This document shows positions 10,901-22,224 of a DNA stretch of 64,000 bases, in pieces. The position numbers and the translations under genes are program-made. Numbering within the stretch: position 1 is the first letter of the stretch; the number at the start of each line of letters is the position of its first letter. The stretch comes from Lathyrus oleraceus. Lineage: Eukaryota > Streptophyta > Magnoliopsida > Fabales > Fabaceae. Location: contig NC_066581.1 of assembly GCF_024323335.1 (NCBI RefSeq), positions 297,557,536-297,621,535 of the forward strand. Reading direction: 5' to 3'. The notes below the pieces were generated by a model. The model worked only from the letters and a program-made list of their open reading frames with translations, made no database searches and was not told where the DNA came from.

Positions 10901-12285
10901 ACTTAAGCATAATTAAATCAAAGCGTTCTTACAATAAATAAAAATGAAATGGAGGATGGTTTTAAGCCTTTAACTCCTCCCCTCGATTGTTTGAATACGA
11001 GTTTTCTTACCCGGTCAGTTAAGCACTCGTCATTTCTTTACAAACTTCTAAACCCTGATCAAATCAAAACACTTTCATAATAAGCTAAATGAAAAGGGAG
11101 ATGACTTTGAGTTTTTAACTTCTCTCCTCAATTGTTTGAATACGAGTTCTCTTACTCTGTCAGTCGAACAATTGTCATTTTTCCACAAACATACAACTTA
11201 ATCAAATCGTTTTCATAACAAACTATACGAAAAGGGAGATGGTCTTGAGTTTTTAATTCCTCTTCTTAAATGCTTGGATATGAGTTGCCTTACTCAGTCA
11301 TTCGAGTACTTGTCGTTTATTATAAAATACATCAACCTTACATAAACTTATTTTCATAATCACTCAGATGAAAAAGAAAGTGGTCTAGAGTCTTCTATTC
11401 CTTTTCCCGGTTGTTAGGATATGAGTTGTCTTACTCGACTATCCGAGTATTTGTCATCCATTTAAGATACCTTAACTATTATCAAACTTCTTTTACAATT
11501 AAGGATGAAAAGGGAGATGATCTAGAGTCTTCGATTTCTCTCCTCGTCTATTAGGATACGAGTCGTCTTACTCGACCATCAGAGTATTCTTCATCCAACA
11601 AAAATATCTCAATACATCGAATTTATCTATCCTCGCCCCCGTGCGATCGAAACCAATCATACAAAACATCTAACATATTAATTCAATTTGTCACCCCGTG
11701 TGACCAAAACTCTTTTCAAAAAGAACATTGTTAATCCTTCCTAACGCGCACAACAAACTAGTGCTTAAGCCTCCGCCGAGAGTAGACAAGTCGGCGTCGA
11801 GCCCTTAGAACGCGATCTAAAACAGTCGTTCCTTAAGAGACACCAACCAATCGTAGTTCCCCGAACTACGAATGCCCTGACTTCCTTATTGCACCATAAG
11901 GATACGTAGGCACGAGATTGCGAGATCTTGGCGAGCACACTAATAAAAAACCTCCATTTTCCCCCTTCTGAGGTTCCCATCCATCTTTATTCAATTTTAT
12001 TATCACTCGAAGAAAAAAAACAACATAAGTTAACATTTAAATCGCAAAATTGAACTAAAAGGTTCCCATTGAGTACAACGGACGTAAGGGGTGCTAATAC
12101 CTTCCCCTTGCGTAATCAACTCCCGAACCCGAATATGGTTGGGACGACCATTATTCAATTTCCTAAAGGTTTTATCGATATTTTCCTATTCCTTCATCGG
12201 AATAAATAAAGTTCGGTGGCGACTCTGTTCGAACATAAATTTTTCCGCGACCATCGCAAGGAATCATATTTTTCGAGATGCGACA
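7968..12285 (+). mobile_element. 3' LTR of element C (4.3 kb)
   Basis: It starts TGTCATACCCC just after the polypurine tract and ends GAGATGCGACA. A CT- and CA-rich low-complexity stretch at 8630-9600 produces long open frames with no real coding signal. A tandem array occupies 10660-11600. Near the end, 12084-12126 holds the phrase GGGGTGCTAATACCTTCCC followed by GCGTAA and ACTCCC, shared with the LTRs of A and B. It then reads GGTGGCGACTCTGTTCG, echoing the primer-site sequence of the same group. The remainder is AT-rich and featureless by eye. Confidence 0.85.
10660..11600 (+). repeat. ~140-bp tandem repeat in LTR C, about seven copies
   Basis: Copies start near 10680, 10805, 10945, 11093, 11230, 11365 and 11508 and diverge progressively along the array. 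Each has a GGGAGATGG-like start, a CTCCTCTCC phrase, then an inverted repeat: GATTATTTGA with TCAAATAATC flanking an inner CGAGT/ACTCG. In copy 4 the arms are CAATTGTTTGA and TCGAACAATTG, so several bases changed as pairs. Confidence 0.8.
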
Positions 12286-12890
12286 ACTATTCTTAACCTT
12301 TTCATTTTACATTTAAATTTATCCCTCTTCAACAAACCTCTCTTATGGTCATTCCTCTCACCCTTCTTTCCTTCTCTGTTCATTCTCTTTTTATTTTAGC
12401 ATTCTCCATTCTAACTTTCATACTATTGGAGACAAACCATTTAAAAAGTCACACCATTTAAATTGTTGTTATTGACTTTTGCTGACCTGAGGCAATATAC
12501 AATGTTTGACTACATATCTATTTTTTCTTCTTCAAATATATCAATTTTTACAAATCAATGGTATGTTTTTTTTATTTGTAGCCATTTCCTTTTTTCATCT
12601 TAGATTAAAAAAAACTCAATTTATTCATTCTTATTTTGATGTTTCATTGACTGTATTCGTGCGCTTGATCTTACACTGTATCGATTATGTCATCGTGATA
12701 GTTTTTTGCGTTTGTAATTTTTATTGAGTTTCAATCACTGTGTAAAATTCTTAATTTGATTGATGTTTGATATGAATTTGCCGTGATTGATAATTTGACA
12801 GGGAGATTTTGATGTTCTAACAGTTTCTCCGGTATAGATTTAGAGAAGCAGAGTCGTCTTCGAGTGATATCAAGCAAAGATGGTGACCGT
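12286..12890 (+). other. AT-rich non-element DNA between C and B
   Basis: No repeat signature or complete gene is seen. The stretch is AT-rich and intron-like, and its last 67 bp form part of an exon-like sequence described separately. The final five bases (12886-12890, ACCGT) are the target site duplicated by element B. Confidence 0.5.
12824..12890 (+). pseudogene. Left half of a possible host exon split by element B
   Basis: If element B and one ACCGT copy are removed, this stretch joins 43455-43507 into a 120-nt open frame. It starts after a TTCTAACAG acceptor-like site and ends at an ATGAG|GTAGTA donor-like site. The translated piece contains RLRVISSKDG, DDLEIYCKK and MTPTFQLM. This weakly recalls the first beta-hairpin and helix of SUMO-like proteins, in which a charged turn is followed by K-x-T-x-x-x-x-LM. 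If it is a real gene, B disrupts it. The evidence is only an open frame, splice-like edges and a faint family resemblance; it could be chance in AT-rich DNA. Confidence 0.25.
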
Positions 12891-14539
12891 TGTCGCAACC
12901 TGAAAAATACAGTGTGCGAAAAAATAACCGGCGAAAGAAAATGACAGAAAAGTCGCCACCGTGCGTTATTTATCCCAAAGGAGGGAAAGGAAACGCTCGA
13001 AGTAAACCTGAAAAGAGGAAAGGAAAAGACAAGGTCTCGCAACCAAATTTTGGGTTCGGGAGTCGGTTATGCGAAGGGAAGGTATTAGCACCCCTACGCA
13101 TCCGTAGTACTATACGGGATCCACTTTTTTAGTTCTTGTCTAAAGGGTGTGAGTTTATCTTATGTTGTTTACTAAAAAAGGGGTTAAATGAAAATGACTC
13201 GCGCGGATGTCGCACCCACTGCATACGTATCTCATCTGAATATGAGAATCAGAGTCTCCGTAGCTCGGCTGACCTATGGGTTGGGGGGATGTGTGCTCGC
13301 TAAGACATCGCGTCTTATGCCTACGTATCTCATCTGGAATGAGAATCAGAGCAAGCCGTAGTTCGGCTAACTACGGGGTTATGGATTGGGTTTTGGACGA
13401 ACGATGTTACTACGCAATCTACCGGATGCTCGACCTTTGGAGACTTACTCGCCTGTAGTAGAAGGAGTAAATGTATTCTTAGGAGAAGAAAAATCAATGA
13501 GTTGGTAGGGTTAGGGATGCTCAGGCAAAAGGGAAATCCTAGATGAAGGAACCTGCATAAAGTAAACACACAAAACATTGCCTCCTATCGGGGTCTTCCA
13601 GCTAAGAAAGCGGTAAAAATACGGGAAAATATAAAAGTACCACACGAATAAAGATCCGAAGTAACAGTAATTAACGGAACAAGGAAACCCTGAGATCCTT
13701 CCAAGCTAACACCATCAAAGAAAGTGAGTCAGTACAGGTAATCGGAATGAAACCTCCAGGTGGTATCCCACAAATAAAGTGGAACACCAGGCAAACCATC
13801 TCTGCAAGAGTCATATGAGCCCTCACAAAACAAAACTCAACAAACAGGTTAGAGAAACAAAATAGGGTAACCAAGAGTTGCCCCCAAATCAAAATGTAAC
13901 CACATGAATCATGCCATTAAAATTCACAAAAAGCTCACAAAAAGCAACCAAGGGTAGGAGGCCTAAACCTCTTGTCAAACACATGCATCAAAAGGGTATC
14001 AAATTCACCCATAATACCTCATACATTTAGAGCATTCAAATTAAAGGCATAAAGATGATGGATATAGGGAAAACCTGATTGGAGAGCTTGATTGAAATTG
14101 AGTTGCACCCGTGAGGTTTACAAAACAATCTTTAAGGTTTATGTGAGGCAGAGGTGATTCTGTGCAGTTGAGTTCCCTTCAGGGTTTGGAGGCTGCTCTG
14201 AGTTCTCTGTCAGGTTTCTCTCTCTAGGTTTTGTCCAGGGTTTTGTTCCAAGGAAATCTCAGAGTGTTTTGCTTCCCTTCCTTTTTCTGTCTGTTTTGTT
14301 TCAATGAAACTCTAGTATTTATAGGCTAATATTGGTAGCTTAGTGGGCTTTTGAGAGAGGTCCAAGTTTGAGATTTTTTCTTTTATTTATTTATTTATTT
14401 ATTTAATTTTTTTTTTTGAAAAAATATTCCGATTGCCATGATGAAATGCAAATGCTAAATGACCTAAAAATGAATGCATGCACGAGGTGTAAAGCGTATG
14501 CTTCCAGGAAAAATGATGGGTAAATTTTGGGGTATTACA
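12891..14539 (-). mobile_element. 3' LTR of element B (1649 bp)
   Basis: In element sense it runs from TGTAATACCCC (ending at 14539) to GGTTGCGACA (12891). A TATA box (CTATAAATA) lies at 14316-14324 on the minus strand. The motif GGGGTGCTAATACCTTCCC is at about 13062-13100. An ATTT run (14383-14404) is shorter than in the other LTR. Open frames inside it are not genes. Confidence 0.92.
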
Positions 14540-14552
14540 GCTGCCCCTATTC
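14540..14552 (-). other. Polypurine tract of element B
   Basis: On the minus strand this reads GAATAGGGGCAGC and abuts the TGTAATACCCC start of the 3' LTR. It is identical to the tract of element A. Confidence 0.85.
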
Positions 14553-14699
14553 AATCAACTAGAGACCTGGAAAGAAGATAGCAGCGGCTTTCGTGCTTTC
14601 AAGGTATCAAGGGATTGAATACAATAAAAGCCCGAAAATTTGCACTGAAGTGAAGTGAAGTAACAATGCCTGTCAGAATCGGCAGAGAGGTGGTCTTGA

Positions 14700-15330
14700 A
14701 AGAAGAATCTGTCTGGTACGGTGAGAGTCAGTGTGAATATCGAAAAAGAATGTTAACCTGGATACCAAAATAAATGGTAACACAGAAATAACCATGGCCT
14801 GAATTCCGCTCATCAGTCTGAATACTGGAAATGACTTCGATCTGAACATCGGGAGATATGAGATTATTAATATCGGTCTGAACACCGAGAGGCTGGCCTG
14901 AATGCCACAAGTTGCGTCGACCTGAATGTAGGAAACTTCTTCGATCTGAGCATCGGAAAACTGGCCTGAACGCCACAAGTTGCATCGACTTGAACGTCGG
15001 AAACTTCTTCGATCTGAACATCAGAAAACTGGCCTGAACGCCACAAGTTGCATCGACCTGAACGTCGGAAACTTCTTCGATCTGAACATTGGAAAACTGG
15101 CCTGAACGCCACAAGTTGCATCGACCTGAACGTCGGAAACTTCTTCGATCTGAACATCAGAAAAATGGCCTGAACGCCACTTCGGTCTGAATACCGGAAA
15201 CTGCATGCCTGTCAGCATCGGCAGAAATAGGGAACGATAATAGAGGCGGTGCATGGGCCAATGACACTTGCTGGGAATAACAAAGGTAAGTCATGAACAA
15301 TCTTCAGTCTGAGTACTGAAAACAACTTCT
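14700..15330 (-). repeat. Array of short hairpins with constant CTGAAY loop and compensated stems
   Basis: On the plus strand about 19 units have the form NNNN-CTGARY-N'N'N'N'. Stems seen are CAGT/ACTG, CGAT/ATCG, CGGT/ACCG, TGGC/GCCA and CGAC/GTCG; most units pair completely. The core (about 14880-15190) is a tandem repeat of about 68 bp with three hairpins per unit (TGGC, CGAC, CGAT). As RNA from the element's own strand the loops read RUUCAG. The array is in the 3' UTR just inside the polypurine tract. A shorter version sits at the same place in element A (21190-21350). Confidence 0.85.
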
Positions 15331-15479
15331 GGCTTATCACTTGGGATACCGAGAATGTTTTATGCTTACATGCGTATGTTTGAATTTTTCAATGGTGTAA
15401 TGCTCCATGAAAATGGAAATGCTACGTGATTTGGGAGGATGCAATGCAATATGATTTTACATGCATGGATGCGAAATGC

Positions 15480-16064
15480 TAGGGAGAATGCCAAGCTGAG
15501 GCAAGGAGATCTGCTGGGGAATTGATCACCATCTTCTGGACCCTGGCAAGGCTGCTAGAGATGCACAGCACAAAGAATTCTGTGGGGAAATGACCCGCCA
15601 CACGGTGTTCTAGCAATGACGAAATACCGGGATTTTGACTGGGGAGAGAACGACACTGAAAACCTGCTGTTGGGGAAAGCGATAGTGGTTCTAGCAACCA
15701 CGATCTGCGAGAGATGACTCATCAGGGGAAGCAAACACCGATACGGTACCGAGGTTCTGCTTCAAGGAAAGAAACCATGGATCTGGCATTGGGATTATCG
15801 ATCTGGCCTCGAACTCTGAGGAGCAGCCGCTTCTGCTGGGAAGATACAGTCTAGCACTGTCAACTCCGCTGGGGGTATATAATCTGACACTGTCAACTCT
15901 ACTGGGGAGTGTATAATCTGAAACCACCGCTTGGGGGGAGGTACAGTGGTGAGAACCTGTTGGGGATTGAAGAATCCAACGCTCTGATCAGCTCTGCAGT
16001 TCGTCTGTTGGAGGAAAACACTCACGATCATCTGCAGGGGATTTTAAGGAAATGCCCCGAGGGT
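15480..16064 (-). repeat. CTGGGGA-rich repeats in 3' UTR of element B
   Basis: The plus strand repeats CTGCTGGGGA, CTGTTGGGGA and similar words at 20-60 bp spacing (for example 15513, 15665, 15832, 15903, 15957). These words equal the minus-strand sequence of the element's primer site (CTCTGTTGGGGA), so in the RNA they are antisense to it. The array is homologous to 22975-23660 in element A. No gene is seen. Confidence 0.6.
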
Positions 16065-16069
16065 ACCTG
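16065..16069. other. Target-site duplication of element A, left copy
   Basis: ACCTG here is repeated exactly at 34552-34556, on the far side of element A. This proves that A inserted into B's 3' UTR. Confidence 0.95.
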
Positions 16070-19000
16070 TGTCGCATTACGCGAAAAAACCGGCGGGACT
16101 CAAATAAAAACACAACACAGAGCCGCCACTGCGTGTTATTTGTCCCAAGATAGGGAAAGGAAACGCTCAGAGAAACCTGGAAAGGAAATGGTCTCGCGAC
16201 CAAAGAGAAAGGGTAAGGGAGTCGGTTACGCAAGGGGAAGGTATTAGCACCCCTCACGTCCGTCGTACTCGACGGGATCCACGTTCTAAAATAAAGAATA
16301 GGTTGCTAAAACATCACACACACACACAGGGAACGCAGGTGGGGTTAGGAGAAGGGAGCTCGATAGGACATCGCGTCCTATGCCTACATATCTCGTCTGG
16401 AACGAGAATCAGAGCCACTGTAGTTCGGCTTACGCACGCCAAACAACACAAAACGCACAAACAGATGGCAAACATGGAGCCCGACAACCACTCGATGGAA
16501 TTACATCAGCATCCGAACCAAAACACACGCAAAACGGCAAACGTAGAGCCCGACAACCAATCATTGGACTTACGTCGGCATCCGAACCAAACACACAGTC
16601 AGATAACAAGTAAACACACACAAAAAAGAAAAAGGTTGCCCGGAGTGGTCTCGCACGACCACCTGCCTACATACCTCGTCTGGAACAAGGATCAGGGCGA
16701 TGTAGTTCCCCCTAAAGGGAAAGAAAATCTAGCCAGAAACCAAGGGAAGACACACTACCAGGGAGCTGGACTCGAGCCTAGTGTTGTCATGCATCGTTAC
16801 CCTACGTTCAGGTTTCTACCTACTTGCACAATTGCAAACTAATCCTATCCAGGAAAGAAGCAAGCATACAAGCATACAAACAGAACAACCCAAGCATTTC
16901 AAACAAATATTCACATAGCACACACTATAACCAATCAAGTGAGGCTCACACAATGGGTTTGACTGCCGAAGCAAGTCATCTGTACATGGGTATTGCTCGC
17001 TCTTAACCTTGCCATTACGAGGCTAAGGTGAAGCAGATGAAAAGGTGAAGTGAGGATGAGACCTCACAGCTCTTATCCCTGACCAGGGAGAGCTTTTAGA
17101 CAAAGGAGCGTGGGTCCAGAATGGAGGGACCCTTCTACGCTCAAAGACTCTGACTCAATTGTGCAACAGCACGAGATCTTGGGTTTGTGTCCCAATGCAT
17201 CAACACACAGACGTGTGAGCAGAGGGACGACTCACAGAATAGTGGGGGATAGATTGCATATCCCTTGGCTTCCACCAATTGCCTCATAGAGGACTTCACC
17301 TGCTTAGGCACAATATTAAACAATCACAAACATCGCCTCTTAAGGAGGACTTCAGACAGTTTGCCCGGCCAAGTAACAGGCCGGGTCTCCAGACTACATG
17401 AAGAATAGAAGTCCTACCTCAAGTGGTTTAAAAACCAAGCAGCAGCAAGCAAGTTCTTAAAGAACTGTAAGCAACTAAATGTACCTGAAATCAATCAAGT
17501 ATCATCAGTACTCAGACAGACAACAATAAACAGCAAATGTTAATCAGTCAGACTATACAGATTAATGCACACAAAGGCAAGCTATAAGCTCAAGCTCAAG
17601 CTTCACAACCTACAAAACAAATTCATGTTAGTTCACAACACCAAACAATCTCAATTTAATTGACTTGAAGCATTCTCCTTAAGCATCATGCATTTCATCC
17701 TGAAAAGTCAATCCAAATGTGAGAAACTAGACCACTAGGCCAAGCCTAGGGTCCAAAAGTGAGAAAAAATTCTAAACAGCAAGGGATCTTCAACCAAAAT
17801 CAAGCTAAAGCAATTCAAAAGCAAGAGCAATTGATCCCATACTCATATCATTCATCATATTCATTTCATGACCAAAACATCACAAACTAGGTCAAATGCA
17901 ACATCCAATGTCCAAACAGAATGAATTCCATCAAAAGCATACCAAAATAATTCCAAAAATCCTCAAATAATTCACACCTAAACAGGACATATTCAAGGTA
18001 TAGCATGTCAATTTTCAGCTCAATTGGACAAAAGGAACTAGGTCAATGAAAATCAACAAATCCAGACACAATTATTCAAACCAAACCATGACATCAACAC
18101 ATGCATTCACTTCAAAAATTCATAAGTCAATGAAAACAATTAAGAAATGAATGGGACCAAAACAGGGATGTCCTACAATGTGTCTACAACCAGCATACCA
18201 AATTTCATGTTCATCTAAAACCATATGAGGATTTCACATTAAATTTACAAACATGTGTCATATGAACTTGCATAATTGACCAATAGAGATGAAAAATATC
18301 AATCAAATTGAAAATGCCATATAAAAATCCAGAAAAATTCACATAGCATCTCAACATATCCATAAACATCCATGCAAAATTTCAACTCATTTCAACAAGC
18401 ATAGGCTAGGCAAATAATTTCATGAAGTTGCCCTAGTTAGGTGTGACACAAATTGTCACACCTAAGTTCAAAAAAATCATATCTTACTCCACAGGTATCC
18501 AAAAATCACAAACTTTACATGTAAATCACCAGCAACATGTCTAGAATCACCATAAAAAATTTCAAGAATTTCTTTTAAAGCATGAGTATTTCACATTGAA
18601 AATGGTAGAACATGTCAAAAATGCATACAAGTCAAAGTTCCCTAATCTATGTCAACATTTCTCCAAGCACAACTTGCAAAATCATGTCCATAAAAACTAG
18701 AGACAAAATGGGATCTACAAAAAAAATCCTCATATTTTTCTGACTTTCCATTAATTTTTTATGAATTTTTTAATATGTTAAATGAATTATGTAATATTAT
18801 TAAGTGTTTTATTAATTAAAATGATTTTAATGGCATTTTCGTAATTTTTCAGTCCAATGGTCCAAACGCCGCGTTTCATTTTCTCGGTGGGTTCTCCTGA
18901 TTGGCTAAGGCGTACGCGGGAAACACATTTTGAAATCAGCAAGGCACTTCAGCGAATCAAACGAAACATTTTTCCAGAAACTTCATCATATTCATCACGT

Positions 19001-21083
19001 TTTTTCCAGATTTGCCAAGAACACATGAACACTCAATCTCAATGAAAATCAACAAATGAATATGCGTTGGAAAGGTCTCAACGCCAGGAGCACAAATATG
19101 TCCTTGATTTCCACTAATTCTTCCTAAATCTCACGAATCGAACACTTTAGGTTTTGGTATCAAAGCTTCTAATCACAATATCTCTCTCTATGATTCATCA
19201 TTTCACAAACCAAGCCTAGCATGATAAACTACATGAAACACTCTACAAAAAGCCTATAAACATTCATCAATTCACGAGATTCGAAAAATCACCTTGAATC
19301 AATGGCAGTGTTGAATTTCGTGTCCTTGCGCACCAATTTCCAAAAACAGATGAAGAATGATGATATGTGAGTTGAATGGAGTGCTTTGCTTGGCTCGAAT
19401 TTGCTTCTAATGGAAGGAATCTCCAAAAGCCATGGTTGCACCAAATATGAACAGTCACGAATGGAGATGGTTTTGATGTTGAATCAATGAAACAATTGAA
19501 GAAGATGATGATTGGAGATGGCAGCAACAAGAAATTCTCGAATTGATGGAGAATTGGAAGAGATTTTCTCACTTTTGCTCTTTGTGTTCTTGAGAGAATT
19601 TGGTGAATTTGGAGGGAAAAGAGATTGAGATTTTGGGAAATGTGAATTCTGTTAGGAGTTTATTAGGATTAGGAACTTATACCTCAGCTTAATCAAGCCT
19701 TAATCACCTTAATTAACAAAATAGAATGTGTTTAGCAAAATGTCATTTTCAAGGCAAGGGCAAAATGGTATTTTCACCATAGGCCAATGACAGCTGTATT
19801 GACAGCTCATACACTCTCAAAATATCTGTCATGAGCTGTTGCAACTTGTCTCATCTTCATTGGATGTGTATTTCTCATTTTCCACATGTCATGGCACTTT
19901 TATGCATTTTCAAGTCCATTTCAAAAGTGAGTTCTCAAACCATGAGGCCTTGACATGTTATGAGCATTCAAACCATTTCCAAATATCATTTGTGAGGTGT
20001 TGCAAAAATCCCCATTCAAAAATTCCCATTATTTCTCAAGTTGGACAATTTTGCCCCTGGATCTTTAACTGTACACTTGAAATTTGACTTTTTGCATTGA
20101 CCATTTTTGATGCAATCCAATTATGCACCATGAAAGTACATGTCAAATGGAGTTTGTGCATAAAAAGATCACTCAATTTGGACACTCCATGTGGAAGTTA
20201 TGCCCCTTTGATTATGGGTCATTTTTGAAATTGAATGGACCATAACTTGACAACCATACATGGGATTTTCAAGTTCTTGGACTTTTTGGAAAGGTGAGAC
20301 CAAGATCTACAACTTTCATGTTGAACAAATTTTCATTTGAAGCTTCCTTGGACATGTAATTTTGAAGTCAAAACTTTCCATTTTTGGAAACTTCCATTAC
20401 AAGTCACTTTCTATTTTTGGCAATTTTTGTCCTGACTTATTTTCTCCATTCTTGAGCTTTGAAATGTCAAATAACACTTGTTTCAACATGAATGAAGTGT
20501 ATCCAACTCAATTCCACCTCCCAATCCATAAAATCAAGCACAGTTGACCACAATTGACTTTTTAAACTGATAGATGAATCTGGCAATGCACTGATCAATC
20601 TGAGCTCAAATCTTCTGATGAAATGGCCCAAGGATGAAACCCTAGCCTCAATAATCTCCATATAATCAAATAATGATCCCCATATACATCATGGACCCCA
20701 TTTCCTGATCATGTCCTGATTGACCCAATGCAACTGATTAGGGTTGACCAGTGGTCAAAACCCTAATCTCAAGGAATGTGCTTCAACACTTGATGATGTC
20801 AAACCATGATGATGATGATGAATCATTTTGAACAAGATGAAGACCAATGTCTTTTGAGAATCATGAAACCCCAATTTGGACCTCCACATCCTCAGATGAT
20901 TGCTGACCAGTCCAATGAAACCCTAGCTTGCACTTGACCTCTTATCTTCTGATCAAGACTTGAGAGAATGGCTTGCACAATGTAACCACATGATATGCAA
21001 TATGCAATGCCTAATGACCTAAAAATGCAATGCAATATGTTAAGCTAGTCCCAAGAGAGGAGGGCAAATTTTGAGGTGTTACA
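16070..21083 (-). mobile_element. 3' LTR of element A (5014 bp)
   Basis: In element sense it starts TGTAACACCTC (ending at 21083) and ends TAATGCGACA (16070). The motif GGGGTGCTAATACCTTCCC is at 16221-16262. A short CA run is at 16308-16325. Several open frames of 60-180 codons occur identically in both LTRs but show no protein-like composition or domain. Confidence 0.93.
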
Positions 21084-21096
21084 GCTGCCCCTATTC
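21084..21096 (-). other. Polypurine tract of element A
   Basis: GAATAGGGGCAGC on the minus strand abuts the start of the 3' LTR, exactly as in element B. Confidence 0.85.
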
Positions 21097-21189
21097 AATC
21101 CACTGTGAACCTGTCGATATGAACAGCCTCGGCTTTCAGATGATCAGGATGAAGAGTGATTGAATACCAAGAACAGACGAACAATTTGC

Positions 21190-21350
21190 ACTCTGATGGG
21201 AAATAATTAACAACGCCTGTCAGCATCGGCGAAGAAGCAGTCTTGAAGGAAAAATCCGTCTGGTACGGAGAAAGTCGACCTGAATATCGAAACAGCAACG
21301 TCGACCTGGATACCAACATAAATGGTAACACAGGGACAACCACGGCCTGA
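21190..21350 (-). repeat. CTGAAY/CTGGT hairpin cluster next to polypurine tract of A
   Basis: A shorter relative of the array at 14700-15330. Perfect stems occur in CCGT-CTGGT-ACGG and GGC-CTGAAC-GCC. The CGAC-CTGAAT unit is decayed. Confidence 0.6.
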
Positions 21351-21379
21351 ACGCCACATCCGCTCGGGATTATTATTCT

Positions 21380-22100
21380 TTTTCTTTTTATGCTTTTCTT
21401 GAACCCCGAAGTTTTCTCTATTTTTTATTTTCTTGGACCCCGAAATTTTCCTGCGCAAACGATCCTCGGATCTCTGCATTTGAACCCCACTCTCCTGTTT
21501 GCCAAATAATGAACCCCATTCTCCGATTTGAACCCCAGTCGCCTGACGATAACTCACGATCGCCAATGTGAACCCCGCTCTCCAGAAAATGTCGCAACAT
21601 TTCCCTTTCTCCATTTGAACCCCGTCTCCAGAAAATGCCTCAACATTTCCTTTTCTCCATTTGAACCCCGTCTCCAGAAAATGCCTCAACATCTCCTTTT
21701 CTCCGTGATAATTCCGTTGGCAACGCCGGAAATAACACCAAACACCACTCTGAGGGCGACATGTCAGAGGGTATACCTTCACAAAAGGAAGGTAGCATGT
21801 GTATCTCTTCCTCAGAAGACACCTATAACGACCTCCATTGGCCTCAGCCAGAGTCCAAGGTGACACATGAACAGAAGATAATCCTAAGGACCTCATCCCG
21901 GATACATTCTTCAACTCCAATCTTCATTTGAACCCCAGAAAATGCCTCAGCATATACTCTTCTCTGATTGAACCCCGATCTCCAGAAAATGTCGCAACAC
22001 TTCCCTTTCTTCATTTGAACCCCATCTCCAGAAAATGCCTCAACATTTCCTTTTCTCCATTTGAACCCCGGAATCGCGCTGATCGCGTAACGTCTTCTGA
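21380..22100 (-). repeat. ~50-bp tandem repeat in 3' UTR of A
   Basis: On the plus strand the unit reads TTGAACCCCGTCTCCAG followed by AAAATGCCTCAACATTTCC and a CTTTTCTCCA spacer. About twelve GAACCCC starts occur, some in shortened units; they form two blocks (about 21390-21700 and 21920-22070) separated by unrelated sequence. Long open frames on both strands here are products of the repeat. Confidence 0.8.
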
Positions 22101-22224
22101 TATTATTTCCATCTCTGTCCGACGGAAAAATTTCCTCCAGTATCGCACTACTAGGGAACACTGCTGATTTGACGCCATGATGCTGAACTCCTCAGAGTAA
22201 CACTTTCAACCAGACACTGACTGA

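Larger units (their letters stand above)
1..12285 (+). mobile_element. Element C: 3' part of a Tat/Ogre-like Ty3/gypsy LTR retrotransposon
   Basis: In plus-strand order the stretch holds a gag C-terminus (1-802), a long non-coding tail, a polypurine tract (7955-7967) and a 3' LTR of 4318 bp (7968-12285) that starts TGTCATACCCC and ends GCGACA. The 5' LTR lies outside the window, so the target duplication (ACTAT at 12286-12290 on this side) cannot be checked. Two copia solo LTRs interrupt it. No pol domain is visible between gag and the tail. The tail aligns by eye with element D (45034-49029), which has the same gag-to-tail arrangement. Long LTR, very long 3' UTR with tandem arrays and the LTR end sequence fit the Tat/Ogre group; exact family assignment is an inference. 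Confidence 0.8.

Noticed and set aside
14673..15254. Four overlapping minus-strand frames of 77-128 codons with repeats such as DVQVDATCGVQASF
   Set aside because: They are translations of the 68-bp repeat in B's 3' UTR; the nucleotide hairpin pattern explains their regularity better than a protein would.
16303..16842. 179-codon frame, repeated at 29771-30310
   Set aside because: Both copies lie at the same place in the two LTRs of element A. Identity is explained by the recent LTR pair, not by selection on a protein, and the composition is not protein-like.
21207..21920. 237-codon minus-strand frame
   Set aside because: It runs through the ~50-bp tandem array; repeated GVQMEKGKC text is the repeat read in frame.
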